Shown here in pieces: positions 1 to 10,090 of a stretch of DNA of 64,000 nucleotides (position 1 is the stretch's first letter; each line of letters starts with the position of its first letter). Source of the DNA: Salinirubellus litoreus (GTDB lineage: Archaea; Halobacteriota; Halobacteria; Halobacteriales; Haloarculaceae); assembly GCF_037335815.1 (NCBI RefSeq), contig NZ_CP147841.1, positions 3,720,001 to 3,784,000 on the forward strand, written 5' to 3'. The notes below the pieces were generated by a model. It made no database searches, was not told where the DNA came from, and saw nothing but the letters and a program-made list of their open reading frames with translations. The position numbers and the translations under genes are program-made.

Positions 1-732
1 CCGGGCCGTGTCGTTCGGTCCAACTGTCGATAGGTACTCGCTCATCGTGGGATCGCCGGACTCGTCTCCACTGAGGACGTAGAACTCGGTGAACTCCGCC
101 GTGTCCTGTCCCACCGACGGGGCGACGACGATCGCCCCGCCGACGAGTACCAGGATCAGGAGCGAGATGTTGAGGATCGCATCGATCCTGGTCGGGGGGG
201 TTCTCAATCGGTCAATCCATGAGCCGGATCCTCCGACGGGCGATGCGAACGTCCCCTCTTCGCTCATCCACCGGCGGAGAGTGGCCACGAAAGCCAGCAG
301 GAGGGTGTACACGGCTACTGTGAGGACGATCGTCATCGGGACGATCCTGACGGAGGCGAGACTCAACAGGATACCCAGCACCGGGACGACGACGACGCTG
401 ACTAGTGCCGATAGCCCTACCCACTCCGACCGGTTCAGACCGGCTGCCGTCCACCCAGGTAGCGAGGTATTCTGACTGCCCGGTAGTCTGACCCACTCGG
501 CGGGATCCGATCCGGATTCCTCCATGGAATAGGGCAATAACGCCGCGAGGGTCGCGTATCCCGGCGCGAGCAGCACGCTGAAAAGGCCCAGTACTGTTCG
601 TAACGTAGCCAGCGGAGCCGGAAGCTCGAACGGCCAGTACGCGAGGACGGCCGTGACGGACACGAGCCCGACGACCGCGGCCAGGTCGACAGGCACTGTT
701 TCGCGACCGGCTCCGGTGCTCCCGTCGGTCAT
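1..732 (-). CDS. DUF1616-like polytopic membrane protein (3' end outside window)
   Basis: The minus strand is open from an ATG at 732 to the window edge (244 codons) and continues outside. The translation starts MTDGSTGAGRETVPVDLAAV and has an N-terminal pair of hydrophobic helices with a LLAPGYATLAALLP motif between them. Two further membrane segments follow, then a periplasmic-type stretch beginning GQDTAEFTEFYVLSGDES. This architecture, with a 'tEFYvLs' start to the external domain, is what I know from archaeal DUF1616 proteins, which occur in surface-polysaccharide and S-layer glycosylation clusters. The function of the family is not established. The adjacent glycan-type genes on the same strand support a cell-surface role. 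The C-terminal half is not visible here. Confidence 0.8.
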   Translation of the reverse strand, partial: MTDGSTGAGRETVPVDLAAVVGLVSVTAVLAYWPFELPAPLATLRTVLGLFSVLLAPGYATLAALLPYSMEESGSDPAEWVRLPGSQNTSLPGWTAAGLNRSEWVGLSALVSVVVVPVLGILLSLASVRIVPMTIVLTVAVYTLLLAFVATLRRWMSEEGTFASPVGGSGSWIDRLRTPPTRIDAILNISLLILVLVGGAIVVAPSVGQDTAEFTEFYVLSGDESGDPTMSEYLSTVGPNDTAR

Positions 733-856
733 CGAGTGACTCCCCTGGAACCCGTAGACCCGACGGACCGTCGATTACCCGCTGTCGGCGACGGACCGTT
801 CCGGCCCTGCGCCCCATTCCGTCCCGCGTAATCGTCCGACACTACCTGACTAGCTC

Positions 857-1123
857 TCATAAGATGACGTACACGGAGAGGCTGAGCATCCATCCGCCGA
901 ATCCGATAGCGATCGTGAGGTTGAGGAGTTCCCGATTCGGGAGCTGCAACCCGAGCGCCGAGCCGAGTTCCACGACACCGAGAAACGAGACGTACAAGAG
1001 GGAGGCGTAGACCGACAGGTAAGTCCCACCGAACCTCCAGAACCAGGCGCCGAGACACGCCCAGACGAAGAGCAGGAGGGCAACCCACGCCAGGGGATCG
1101 GGGACGATGTATGACTTCTCCAT
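857..1123 (-). CDS. Small membrane protein, three helices
   Basis: Unrecognised protein of 88 residues if started at MEKSYIVPDPLAWVA; an in-frame ATG at 1153 would add ten residues. I prefer the internal start because the native-looking sequence begins there. It is almost entirely hydrophobic with about three transmembrane segments (roughly residues 8-28, 32-52 and 63-86) and short polar loops. It lies between the DUF1616-like gene and the large polytopic protein on the same strand, so it may be a small accessory of the same surface-glycan cluster. No motif gives a reaction. Confidence 0.6.
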   Translation of the reverse strand: MEKSYIVPDPLAWVALLLFVWACLGAWFWRFGGTYLSVYASLLYVSFLGVVELGSALGLQLPNRELLNLTIAIGFGGWMLSLSVYVIL

Positions 1124-1405
1124 GAGACCACACAGGACTGCCGAAAGGTACACCGGAGGTCACTAAAAACGTTACCGCCGACGGGTGGTACTGAAGCGCA
1201 CACAGGTGACAGGGGAACAGGAAAGTCCCCGCCGCCGCGGTCGGCAGGGAGACGGACGTAGTCGTCGTCTACTTCCGCTGCCAACACTCGAACCGCTCCA
1301 CTCGAACATCTTCTCGAGCAGCTCTTGGAGCGACGTAGGCACTCGGCCCATGAACGGTTCACGTTCTCAGACTGGTTCAACTAGACGGTGTGATTCAGCT
1401 ATATA

Positions 1406-3430
1406 TCACCGTGCTACTGTTCGTCGCCCACTCGACCTATTATTAGACAGGTATACGTTTCGCTCCCACACTACCCCGGTCATTCCGGTCGTGTAAACCT
1501 TGTTCGTCGCATTTATTTCCCGATAGAGCCACCAGTCGGCGATGTATAAGGTGCCGGCGACGTCAGTCGCATAGCCGACTTGATGCTCGGTCCATCGGGT
1601 CCGGTATACCAACGCACTATCCGCTCGTATCCCATCGGACGAGACGTCTGCTGCCTCCATGCGTCCCTGATCGCTGAACCGGTGGGACGCCTCTCTGGTC
1701 ACCCATAGCATCGTGATCTCAGGGTTGTGCAGGTCCACGTATCTCACCATTGTCTCTAGTTCCCGCAGTTCCTGCTCGGAGAAGTCGACCTGCTGCTCGG
1801 GAGTCGAGTACGTCTCCCACATATTCGGTCCGGCGTGGAGGCCGTACAGGTCGTCACCAGCGGTGAGCGGTCCGGTGACACCGACGGTGACGATAAGCAC
1901 GAGGAGGATCGCACGCTTGACCCCGATCCCACCTACCGAACCCCAGTCGGTCGAGTCACCGAGCCCTCTACTGAGATGCCAGAGCCCGATTCCAGCGATT
2001 ACCGAGAAAAACAACGTCAGCGGCAGGCTCAACCGGGAGACCGTATTGAGAAGTGGGGTTTTCAACACGGCCAGTGCACTGCCTAACCCCAGGATCACGG
2101 CCCCCGCTACCTTCGTATACTGGGTGTACCGAACGAACACTCCCACCACGCCCGCGACGAACAGCGCCGTCAGCCCGATGAAGTACAGGCCGTCGACAGC
2201 GAAGAGACTCTCGAAGGCGACACGGGGCGTGTGGTACGGGATATCGGTTCCAAATCCGAACACCGTCCGCTCGCCACCGGTATCGCTGACGAAGGGATCC
2301 GAGACCTTGCTCGTCGTGAACTGGACGAAGTAATCGACTATACTGACCCTGGCGGTGACGAGATGTGTAATGCCTGCGGTGAGCGCGAAGAGTATCGGAA
2401 CGAGCCTCGGGAACGCGTCGTTCACCTTCCACTCCCGCCCGAACTCCATCGTCTTCAGAACCGAAGGGGCGTACAGGGTGACGACCATCCCAGCGAACAG
2501 GATCTGTGTCACGTGGTGTGCGAACACGAGTCCTCCCACGGCCAGTAGTGCGATCACGGACAGCGCCGCGTGATACCGTTCAGGGACCGATTCCCGCCGA
2601 ACTGTCACATAGAGCAGGAAGAAGACGAGTACGGTCGCGAACGCCTGTGGGAAGAAGTACGTCGTGTAGTTGTGGACGACGCTCAGCGTTGAAAAGACGA
2701 ACGTCACCGCGATGGCCTTCGACGGCGACAGCAGGTCCCGACTCAGGTAGTACACTACCAGGACTGCGACCGTATACGAGAGTATCCCTAAAACGATCAA
2801 GGAGTCGTAGGCCGGGAGCCCGGTGAACGAACCAACGGCCCCGGCCGTGATGTGAAGCGCAGGGAACGAGTCGTAGCTCGCATACACCGGTCCGATCGAT
2901 TCGATCTGACCGGTCCGGTAGAGGACCTCGATCGCCCTCGTGTGACTGAGAAGGTCGGTCTCGCCGTAGTAGAACCCCGTCGACAGGTACTTGGTCATGG
3001 GACTCACGGTGAAGAGGATCACGAGTTGTGGGACGACGGCCCTCGTCGCCCCACCGAACAGCACCTGATAGGCGAGCAGTGAGTAGCCGATCCCGAGGGC
3101 TGCGACGACGACTGCTAGACGAGTGCCAGTTACGTACGTCACGATGTATGCCACACCAGTGAGAAGCAGCACGATCTTGATCGACCAACGGTTGATGTGT
3201 TCCGCCTGCCAGGTCGGAGTCCCCGTTTCACTTCGGGTACTGTACAGCGCAGCCGCGATCAGGATGCCCAGGAGGACGTAGCCCCCCTTGATCGCTGTGA
3301 CCTCGCCGATGAACCGGTACACGACGGCGAGTGTCAGTAGCATCAGGAGACCGAAAGCCGCGAAGAGGTAGCGGGCGGGATGGTCCACCACCGATAGGGA
3401 GTTGGACTGGAAGGAATCCGCGTCGCTCAT
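1406..3430 (-). CDS. Large polytopic membrane protein, likely surface-glycan assembly (GT-C-like)
   Basis: A 674-residue protein with about a dozen hydrophobic helices over residues 20-500, then an external soluble C-terminal domain of about 160 residues (starting near GPLTAGDDLYGLHAG). The layout of many helices, an acidic/polar first long loop and a C-terminal extracytoplasmic domain is that of archaeal GT-C type glycosyltransferases or polysaccharide-assembly proteins, but I cannot point to a defined catalytic motif. Haloarchaea often carry such proteins beside GT4 enzymes, as here. The start at 3430 immediately precedes a typical charged N-terminus (MSDADSFQSNSL). The C-terminal tail is basic (SSGRRTVAR). 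Function is inferred from topology and neighbours only. Confidence 0.8.
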   Translation of the reverse strand: MSDADSFQSNSLSVVDHPARYLFAAFGLLMLLTLAVVYRFIGEVTAIKGGYVLLGILIAAALYSTRSETGTPTWQAEHINRWSIKIVLLLTGVAYIVTYVTGTRLAVVVAALGIGYSLLAYQVLFGGATRAVVPQLVILFTVSPMTKYLSTGFYYGETDLLSHTRAIEVLYRTGQIESIGPVYASYDSFPALHITAGAVGSFTGLPAYDSLIVLGILSYTVAVLVVYYLSRDLLSPSKAIAVTFVFSTLSVVHNYTTYFFPQAFATVLVFFLLYVTVRRESVPERYHAALSVIALLAVGGLVFAHHVTQILFAGMVVTLYAPSVLKTMEFGREWKVNDAFPRLVPILFALTAGITHLVTARVSIVDYFVQFTTSKVSDPFVSDTGGERTVFGFGTDIPYHTPRVAFESLFAVDGLYFIGLTALFVAGVVGVFVRYTQYTKVAGAVILGLGSALAVLKTPLLNTVSRLSLPLTLFFSVIAGIGLWHLSRGLGDSTDWGSVGGIGVKRAILLVLIVTVGVTGPLTAGDDLYGLHAGPNMWETYSTPEQQVDFSEQELRELETMVRYVDLHNPEITMLWVTREASHRFSDQGRMEAADVSSDGIRADSALVYRTRWTEHQVGYATDVAGTLYIADWWLYREINATNKVYTTGMTGVVWERNVYLSNNRSSGRRTVAR

Positions 3431-4068
3431 GCCTTCTCCCCTCCGGAAGATGATATCATATCCATACTCGTGCTGGTCAAGCTAACTCCTTCTGTCCGCA
3501 GATATGGTACGACGACGGTTAAATAACCGACGACGTCGGTCGGTCCTTGAGACCGACGTGGTTTCATACTGGAGGGCACAACGGAACCATGATCCCTCGT
3601 TCGCTGACGCTGGGGTAGTGAGCGCCAGAGGACTCGGGGACCTCCGATCGAGATACGCGACGTAGACGACGATGAAGAGGGATCAGTGCATAGATGCACA
3701 GCATCCCGTTGATATCGAGGGATAGCGCCCGGTCGATATAGGTTGTCACCAGGGATTCGGCACACGGGCTAAGAGAGAACACAAAATGACAGCACACTCG
3801 ACCGCGATTCTGTGGGTCGGGCCTTCGTCCTGTTCCGCGACACCTTGGGGATGCTGGGGCCCAGCTCCTCAACAAGAACGGTTTCCTCATAGATTCGACC
3901 CGGACATGCTATCGGGAAGCGGGACTTAGAGAGGATCAGACACTAACCACGACATACTACCCCCGAGAGTCCTAGATACGAGTCATGGCAGACGTGCACT
4001 TCGAGTATTCCTTGACGAATGTCGTTTGCTACCGGTTACGCTGATAGCCCGGTTAGGCTCGTCGTCAC
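3431..4068. other. Gene-poor gap with no supportable gene
   Basis: About 640 bp between the polytopic protein and the glycosyltransferase. Short open frames exist on the minus strand (3427-3765 and 3564-3890) but their translations are low-complexity or mixed in character and do not look native. I see no repeat or RNA structure I can defend. It may be decayed coding sequence. Confidence 0.4.
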
Positions 4069-5232
4069 CTAATCCCCCCTCTTTATTACCTCCCCGCTTA
4101 CCGAGGTTCCGCGAGTTGGCTCTTCGGATCTCGTCTGCTCGTAAATATCATGGTGTAACTCCGCGACGTTAGCGTATGAACACGCCTCCGCATATTCACG
4201 CATATTCTGGGATAGTTTTTCACGTTGCAGGTTATCCCTCAGTAGGGTTTGAACTGTTCTCTCTGCGTCGTCGATACGATCGAAATCACAGATCTCCAGG
4301 CACTCCCACTCCTGTTTGAGGCTTCGGAAGTAGGGGAGGTCAGCTGCAACGACGGGCTTGGCGTACGTTGCGCACCAGTTGAAAATACCGCTTTGACCAA
4401 CTGTATTGATGATTCCGCCCTGTTCCGCCTGCTGATATGGAAGGATGATGAGGTCGCTGGCGATAAATGCCGCATGAAATTCGTCTTCTTCGAGAAAACC
4501 GCTGACGGTTAGATTGTCGGATGCGTTATCGAGTATGTCATTGTAGTACTCCTCATATGCCTCCTTGGATGGCCCTCCGGCGAGCAGAAACTCGTGGTCA
4601 TCAAACTCGGTGGCCAGGTCGACCATATGATCGTTCCCTTTTCGGGGCTCGATATAGCCCGGTTGGGTGATTACGGTCTGTTCCGGGTCGTAGCCGAGAC
4701 GCGACTTCGCCTCATCTTTGCTGATCTCGAACGGCCGCTCCTTGGTTGCCCCATGGGGGAGAACGGTGAATGCCCCGGGCCGGACGCTCTCGATGAATTC
4801 ATCAGCAGTCCTGTTGGAGAGGAATATCACATGGCTTGCGCCAGAGACGATCAGAAAATTGAGTATCCTCAGATAGAGGCCTTTGAGCCCTCTTGCTGGC
4901 CCAGAAAGGTGATTGGCGTTTAATCCTTCATGGATCGTCACGACAACGGGGATTCCACGGAGTCGAGTCAGCAAATATAGTACCGAGAAGAAGGGCCATG
5001 TCATTCCTGCAAAGAGCCCATACATTCCATACTCATGCTGAACATGTACTACGTCAGAGTCATTCGCCCCGGCTAGAAGAGCCTGTTTCATAAAGACCAA
5101 TGGATTATTGCATTCCATTGGAAGTATGACTTGATTAACCTCGACCTCGGACATTTCCTTGACAAGCTCTTCGGTATAATCACCGATCCCTGATCGGCCA
5201 TCCGCTGGCCCGGTCACAATCTTCACCTTCAT
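4069..5232 (-). CDS. GT4-family glycosyltransferase
   Basis: 387 residues with the GT-B two-Rossmann layout. The N-terminal domain starts MKVKIVTGPADGRSGIGDYT, with the glycine-rich 'GIGDYt' loop, followed by DVVHVQHEYGMYG and VVVTIHEG, typical of GT4 enzymes. The C-terminal nucleotide-sugar half contains TQPGYIEPRKGNDHM and, near residue 265, ILPYQQAEQGGIINTVGQSG, the region of the E-x7-E donor-binding motif. It should transfer a sugar from a nucleotide donor to a cytoplasmic glycan or lipid acceptor. The gene and its upstream 300 bp are visibly lower in GC than flanking genes, which suggests transfer. It lies near other surface-glycan genes. Confidence 0.9.
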   Translation of the reverse strand: MKVKIVTGPADGRSGIGDYTEELVKEMSEVEVNQVILPMECNNPLVFMKQALLAGANDSDVVHVQHEYGMYGLFAGMTWPFFSVLYLLTRLRGIPVVVTIHEGLNANHLSGPARGLKGLYLRILNFLIVSGASHVIFLSNRTADEFIESVRPGAFTVLPHGATKERPFEISKDEAKSRLGYDPEQTVITQPGYIEPRKGNDHMVDLATEFDDHEFLLAGGPSKEAYEEYYNDILDNASDNLTVSGFLEEDEFHAAFIASDLIILPYQQAEQGGIINTVGQSGIFNWCATYAKPVVAADLPYFRSLKQEWECLEICDFDRIDDAERTVQTLLRDNLQREKLSQNMREYAEACSYANVAELHHDIYEQTRSEEPTRGTSVSGEVIKRGD

Positions 5233-6487
5233 CTGTCACCATCTAGATTAGTTAGGCATAGGTTTCTCACTCACTCTCCTCCTATATGTTAAACTTACTT
5301 TCCCACCTGATATAACTTACGGTTGGTATGAATTTCATCCCCCATATAAATTTTACCTATAAATTCTTGGAATAAGCCATAGCGTGAACGATTCAGGCGC
5401 GGGTAGTAGAGAGTACACTAAATAGATTTCCTGGGTGAATACGGGGGGCAAAAAAATTTGATATCCTGGTAACCCTTTCATTACCGGCCCTCCCGATGCT
5501 GAAATTCTTAACTCTATCGCGGCGTATCTCATCCGGAGCACTGTTTTTGACAATATTCAGCTGCTTCCAGCGTTGAAGGCTGTACTGAACGACCTCAGAT
5601 ATCTCGATGAAGGGGGTAGGAGTGCGAGCCTTCGGATCGGGTAGGTTGGGGTTATATCTTTAGATACAGTAATCCGAATAATAACGAACAAAGGACGGTT
5701 TAGTTGAGTACTCCTCGACAAGCATTCGATCACCCATTTCCAACCGTGTCGCCAGGGCGGGTTGATCCAAAGCGGTGCCGTTGCCTGGATTATGACGAGG
5801 AAGCCGAAGAGTGCGACGAGGAAGAAGACTTCGTAGGTGAGAGACCCGACAACGACGAGTACGAGCACGGCGAGCATCCACGCGAGGTGGGCGTAGATGG
5901 ATCACTGACGTTTTGTAATCGGTGTCTCCTGCCGTTCGTCAGTTCTCGATTCGAAACTGACACACCCTGGAATATTTGACTCGATCGAACAATACCGGCG
6001 CGAGGGTATGAAAGTGACATTGGTTTCTCCCCGATCATGTTAGTCGTCTAGGGACGTCGGTTCGGTCTCCACTGCGACTAGACGTTCATCCCGGGCCACC
6101 TCGTCGCCTTGATTTACGTGTCGACGGGTACAGTCGAACACAGGCCGCAGTCGTCAGGAAGGGAGTTTTCGTTACCGATGAACTGATTGACACACTCGCC
6201 GGCTCTCGCTGTCGAACCGGACACCGCTTCGATCGTCGTGAATATTCGTCTCTGGAGTCCTCAAGCGGCAGCTGGTCGAGTTTGAATCGTGGCCCGGTGT
6301 TGGTACCACCCCCACATTATGCTCGGGTACTCCTCAATAGATCGCTCGACGAGACTCACGGACCAAAGCACTACGAGACGGATGATACGACATCGTCAAG
6401 AACGCAAGCATGAACAGATACAACAGCGCGCGGAGGGCGGTGGGGGTTTCAATATCGCCGCGGAACTAGAAGCAGATATCGAGAACG
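5233..6487. other. AT-richer intergenic stretch with decayed coding remains
   Basis: About 1.25 kb without an intact gene. The first 350 bp are AT-rich and follow the glycosyltransferase upstream end. The middle holds a hydrophobic minus-strand fragment (described separately). The right part (6040-6480) has only short uninformative frames; the real start of the next gene is at 6488. Confidence 0.4.
5557..5877 (-). pseudogene. Fragment of a small membrane protein, probably decayed
   Basis: The N-terminal 55 residues (MLAVLVLVVVGSLTYEVFFL onward, then a conserved-looking INPPWRHGWKW) read like a genuine haloarchaeal two-helix membrane protein. Beyond that the translation loses character. Upstream in the same frame the reading continues past a TGA into plausible polar sequence, with SIYAHLAW directly before the methionine, so the natural start was probably lost to a nonsense mutation. 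Interpreted as a degraded gene. It could also be a functional short protein. Confidence 0.35.
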
Positions 6488-7411
6488 ATGACCGGGGACC
6501 GATCGGCTACGGACATCTTTCGACTCCTCGCCGACGACACCCGGGTCGAGATCCTTCGTGCTGTCGCTGTGTCCCAGTACGAACTCGAAGGCGTCGGATC
6601 GGGGGCGGCCGAGCTCGCGTTCTCCGAGATCTACGAGCGCGTCGACGTGGAGAACACGTCGAAGCTGTCGTACCACCTCGGCGAGCTCACCGGAACCTAT
6701 CTTCGAAAGAGCGAGGACGGCTACTCCCTCTCGCACGCCGGCGAGCGCATCGTCCGGTTCATCCTGTCGGGGAACTACGAGCAGCCGTCGTCGTTCGGCC
6801 CCGAACCGGTCGATGGCGTGTGCGTCTTCTGCGGCGAGGAGGCGCTGGAAGCGAGCCTCTCCCACCAGTTCTTCCGCATCGACTGTGCGGCCTGTGAACA
6901 GCAGGTGACGGGACAGCCGATAACGCCAGCACAGGTCGAGACGCGCGACGGTGATGCGGTCGTACGGAGCGTCAAACTACGCAGTGCGGAGGTCGCAAGG
7001 CAGGTCCGACGGGGGATGTGCCCGGAGTGTGGTGCACACCTCTCCACGGACGTGGTCGAGGTACCCGAGAGCCCGTTGCCCGATGCCGATCCGTTCGTGG
7101 TCACGAGTGCCTGCGAGGCGTGTCTCCGAGAGTACAACAGTCCGCTGACCTACAGTGTCGTCTACCACCCGGCGTCGGTCGCGTTTCACTGGGACCGCGG
7201 GGTCGACGTGACCGCACGGGGTATCTGGGAGTTCCACGAACACGTCCACGAGGGGCGCTGGACGTCCGAGCGGGTGGTGTCCGATCCCGACGAGTACGAG
7301 GTCGTGTTACGTCACGGCGACGATGCGGTTCGGCTCCACCTCGATGACTCCGCGACGGTGGTGCGGACGGAGCGCGTGCGACGTGAGAGCGGCGAGTTTC
7401 GGCGTTCCTGA
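6488..7411 (+). CDS. ArsR-like winged-helix regulator with C-terminal zinc-ribbon-type domain
   Basis: 307 residues. The N-terminus (IFRLLADDTRVEILRAVA) is the classic ArsR-type helix pair, followed by a winged helix ending in YSLSHAGERIVRFILSG. A second domain contains cysteine pairs (CVFCG, CAAC, CPECG, CEAC), which can bind zinc. This two-domain layout is common in haloarchaeal regulators of unknown target. The start at 6488 is followed by the native MTGDRSATDIFRLLADD. It is likely a one-component transcription regulator. It is followed by a methyltransferase on the same strand after about 200 bp, apparently with its own promoter. Confidence 0.88.
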   Translation: MTGDRSATDIFRLLADDTRVEILRAVAVSQYELEGVGSGAAELAFSEIYERVDVENTSKLSYHLGELTGTYLRKSEDGYSLSHAGERIVRFILSGNYEQPSSFGPEPVDGVCVFCGEEALEASLSHQFFRIDCAACEQQVTGQPITPAQVETRDGDAVVRSVKLRSAEVARQVRRGMCPECGAHLSTDVVEVPESPLPDADPFVVTSACEACLREYNSPLTYSVVYHPASVAFHWDRGVDVTARGIWEFHEHVHEGRWTSERVVSDPDEYEVVLRHGDDAVRLHLDDSATVVRTERVRRESGEFRRS

Positions 7412-7609
7412 CAGTATTGTTACGAAAGCGACGTTGAGCGGATCGCGGTAGTCGTCAAGGAGGACGCGGATTGACGGGATCAGGAGGACGGTCGCCCGGA
7501 TTTCTGCTCAACACAGATTTTGAAACGGATCCGATGAGTTATCATATCTCCAATACTTTTATCGGTGTCGCTTGTCCGAGCCACGACCGCGGTCGACGGA
7601 GACCAACCC

Positions 7610-8311
7610 ATGCAAGCGAACGATCCACGCGATCCGACGATCGAGCGGAATCGAGACCCGAACCGGAATCCCGACCGACGGCAGTCGGTGCAGCGCGGAT
7701 CGATGTCCGTCGAGGAGATCGCCGACGCGTACGCGGACGTGGCCGACGAACTGGCTCGATGGCGACGACTCGACCGGCTCTTCGCCGGCCGGTATCGTCG
7801 TAGCCAGTTCGAGCGCGCGGACGGCCGCGTCCTGGACGTCGCCTGTGGCACCGGGCGGAACTTCCGCTACCTCCGGTCGGCCAGCGGAGTCGTCGGCATC
7901 GACGTCAGCGACGGGATGCTCGCTCACGCCCGCGACGAGCTCGACAGGCTCGATGCGGACGGCACCGTCCACCGAATGGACGCCCAGTCACTCGAGTTCC
8001 CCGACGACAGCTTCGACACCGTCGTCTCGTCGTTCTCGACGTGCACGTTCCCCGATCCGGTCGCGGCACTCCACGAGATGGAACGGGTCTGCACTCCCGA
8101 TGGGAGCATCCTGCTGCTCGAACACGATCGCAGCGACGCCGCCCCGCTCGCCTGGCTCCAGGACTGGCGGGCCGACTCCCACTACGAGAGGAACGGCTGC
8201 CGGCTGAACCACGACCCCCTGAGGACCGTCGAGGAGGCCGGACTCCCGGTCGAGGACATCTCGACCGCACTCCTCGGTCTCGTCACCGCCATCGACGCCG
8301 TTCCGAGGTGA
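7610..8311 (+). CDS. Class I SAM-dependent methyltransferase (Methyltransf_11 type)
   Basis: 233 residues when started at MQANDPRDPT. An upstream ATG at 7565 would lie at the promoter, where a TATA-like cttttat stretch sits near 7556. Motif I is VLDVACGTGRN (residues about 74-84), followed by GIDVSDGMLAHAR (the acidic SAM-ribose contact) and LEFPDDSFDTVVSSFSTCTF, diagnostic of the UbiE/Methyltransf_11 group. The substrate cannot be deduced. The serine hydrolase gene follows on the same strand after about 80 bp. Confidence 0.88.
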   Translation: MQANDPRDPTIERNRDPNRNPDRRQSVQRGSMSVEEIADAYADVADELARWRRLDRLFAGRYRRSQFERADGRVLDVACGTGRNFRYLRSASGVVGIDVSDGMLAHARDELDRLDADGTVHRMDAQSLEFPDDSFDTVVSSFSTCTFPDPVAALHEMERVCTPDGSILLLEHDRSDAAPLAWLQDWRADSHYERNGCRLNHDPLRTVEEAGLPVEDISTALLGLVTAIDAVPR

Positions 8312-8389
8312 TCGCTCGATGAGCACGTACACCGCCGCATACTCGCTCGAACGTCGGGTCGAACGACCCACACACAGCCACCCCGACCG

Positions 8390-10090
8390 ATGACACCATC
8401 AGGACCCTCCACGGCGTGCGACTGCACCGATCGAACCACCAGACGGTCGTTCCTCACCGGTATCGGCGGACTCGGACTCGCGGGCCTCGCGACCGTGGCC
8501 GATCGAACGAGCGCCACGGTCGGCTCACGGAGCGCCGACTCACGGGTGGGTGACGGCCCCTTCGATGACCTCGACGAACTCGAAATGTTCGTCGATGAGG
8601 TGATGGCCGAACGGGTCGGGACGATCACGCCCGGAGCCACGGTCGCCGTCGTCTCGGGGGATACGCCACTCCTCACCAGGGGCTACGGCTCCGCCGACGT
8701 CGACTCCGGCGATCCGGTCCGGGCCGACGAGACGGTGTTCCGGGTCGGCTCGGTCGGCAAGCTCGTGACGTACACCGCCGTCGTGCAGGGCGTCGAACGG
8801 GGCGTGCTCGATCTCGACACCGACGTCAACGCGTATCTCGGCGGCTCCGCCGTCACCGTTCCGGACACCCACGGCGATCCCGTGACGCTCCGGCATCTCG
8901 GTACACATACAGCCGGATTCGAGTCCGCGCTCGATCCGGAGGTCGTCGCCGATCCGGACGCACTGGAGCCGCTGGAGACGGTTCTCGCCGATCGGCAACC
9001 CCCGCGCATTCGTCCCCCCGGCGAACTCGTCGGCTACTCGAACTACGGGGCGGCTCTCGCGGGACACGTCGTCGCCGAAGCCCACGGCACGACGTTCGAG
9101 GCGTACGTCCAGTCGGAGATCTTCGAGCCGCTCGGGATGACCCACAGCACGTTCGCCCAGCCCGTTCCATCCGATCGACCGGGCGAACTCGCTGCGCCGC
9201 ACGTCCGCGACGGCGGGTCGTTCTCGGTGGCCGACGACGCGTACATCAACATGCGGCCGGCGGGGTCGCTGAGCGCGACGGCGACGGACATGGCCGCGTT
9301 CGTGAGGGCACACCTCGGCGGCGGCGCAGTCGATGACGCGCGGATCCTCGGCGCCGAAACCGCCGAGACGATGCACAGCCGCCACCACGTGCGCCACCCG
9401 GCGGTCACGAACTGGCGGTACGGGTTCCACGAGTACGGCGATCCGGACGCGAACCTCGTCGCCCACTCGGGCGCGACCGTCGACTTCACGAGCTACCTCC
9501 TGCTCGCGCCGGATCGCGATGTCGGGATCTTCGTCGCCTACAACAGCAATCCGAGTGAACATCCGAAGGCCGTTATCGACGAGATCGTCGCGGAGTACGA
9601 CCTCCAGGAAGCGCCGACCGCGCCGACACCGACCTCGAGACCGGGCGGTCGGGAGCGCGCGGAAACCGTCGCCGGGGAGTACAGCCTCTCGTCTCTCCCG
9701 CGGAGCGGTCCGCTTCAGGTCGTCGATCTGCTCGAACACCTGATCGTGGAACCGGCTGGCGAGCGTCACCTGCGCACGGCGACCCTCGACGGAGATGTCC
9801 GACAGTGGGTCGAGACCGACCCGTACGTGTACGAGGAGCTCGGCGGCCACGACGTCCTCGCCTTCGAGGTCACGGATGGTGCCGTGGACGTGGCGAATAT
9901 GAGCAGCGAACCCACCGGCGTCTACCAGCCGGTCCCGTCCCACGAACGCCAGCTCGTCACCGGGGGTGTTCTCGGGGCGACGGTATCCGGATTCGGCATC
10001 TCGCTCGTCGGGTGGGGCGGGCACAGCGCCTGGCAGCGGTGGACGCAGTTCCGGAGGGGCGGCGACCCCGGTACGGAGGATACAGAATGA
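8390..10090 (+). CDS. Tat-exported serine hydrolase of the class C beta-lactamase / PBP4* family
   Basis: 566 residues. The N-terminus carries a twin-arginine signal (TTRRSFLTGIGGLGLAGLA). The catalytic triad elements of the beta-lactamase family are present: SVGK (Ser121-Lys124), YSNYG (Tyr216/Asn218) and AHSGATVDF. Archaea lack peptidoglycan, so the substrate is probably an ester or amide rather than murein; many haloarchaeal members are uncharacterised esterases or peptidases. Residues beyond about 400 form a second beta-rich domain with an inserted PTAPTPTSRPGGRE linker. A hydrophobic segment occurs near the C-terminus (LGATVSGFGISLVGWGG). The TGA overlaps the ATG of the next gene. Confidence 0.9.
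   Translation: MTPSGPSTACDCTDRTTRRSFLTGIGGLGLAGLATVADRTSATVGSRSADSRVGDGPFDDLDELEMFVDEVMAERVGTITPGATVAVVSGDTPLLTRGYGSADVDSGDPVRADETVFRVGSVGKLVTYTAVVQGVERGVLDLDTDVNAYLGGSAVTVPDTHGDPVTLRHLGTHTAGFESALDPEVVADPDALEPLETVLADRQPPRIRPPGELVGYSNYGAALAGHVVAEAHGTTFEAYVQSEIFEPLGMTHSTFAQPVPSDRPGELAAPHVRDGGSFSVADDAYINMRPAGSLSATATDMAAFVRAHLGGGAVDDARILGAETAETMHSRHHVRHPAVTNWRYGFHEYGDPDANLVAHSGATVDFTSYLLLAPDRDVGIFVAYNSNPSEHPKAVIDEIVAEYDLQEAPTAPTPTSRPGGRERAETVAGEYSLSSLPRSGPLQVVDLLEHLIVEPAGERHLRTATLDGDVRQWVETDPYVYEELGGHDVLAFEVTDGAVDVANMSSEPTGVYQPVPSHERQLVTGGVLGATVSGFGISLVGWGGHSAWQRWTQFRRGGDPGTEDTE

Noticed and set aside
6045..6083. cgtctag / ctagacg inverted repeat
   Set aside because: Seven-base arms with a 25-base loop in a gene-poor region; too weak to name.
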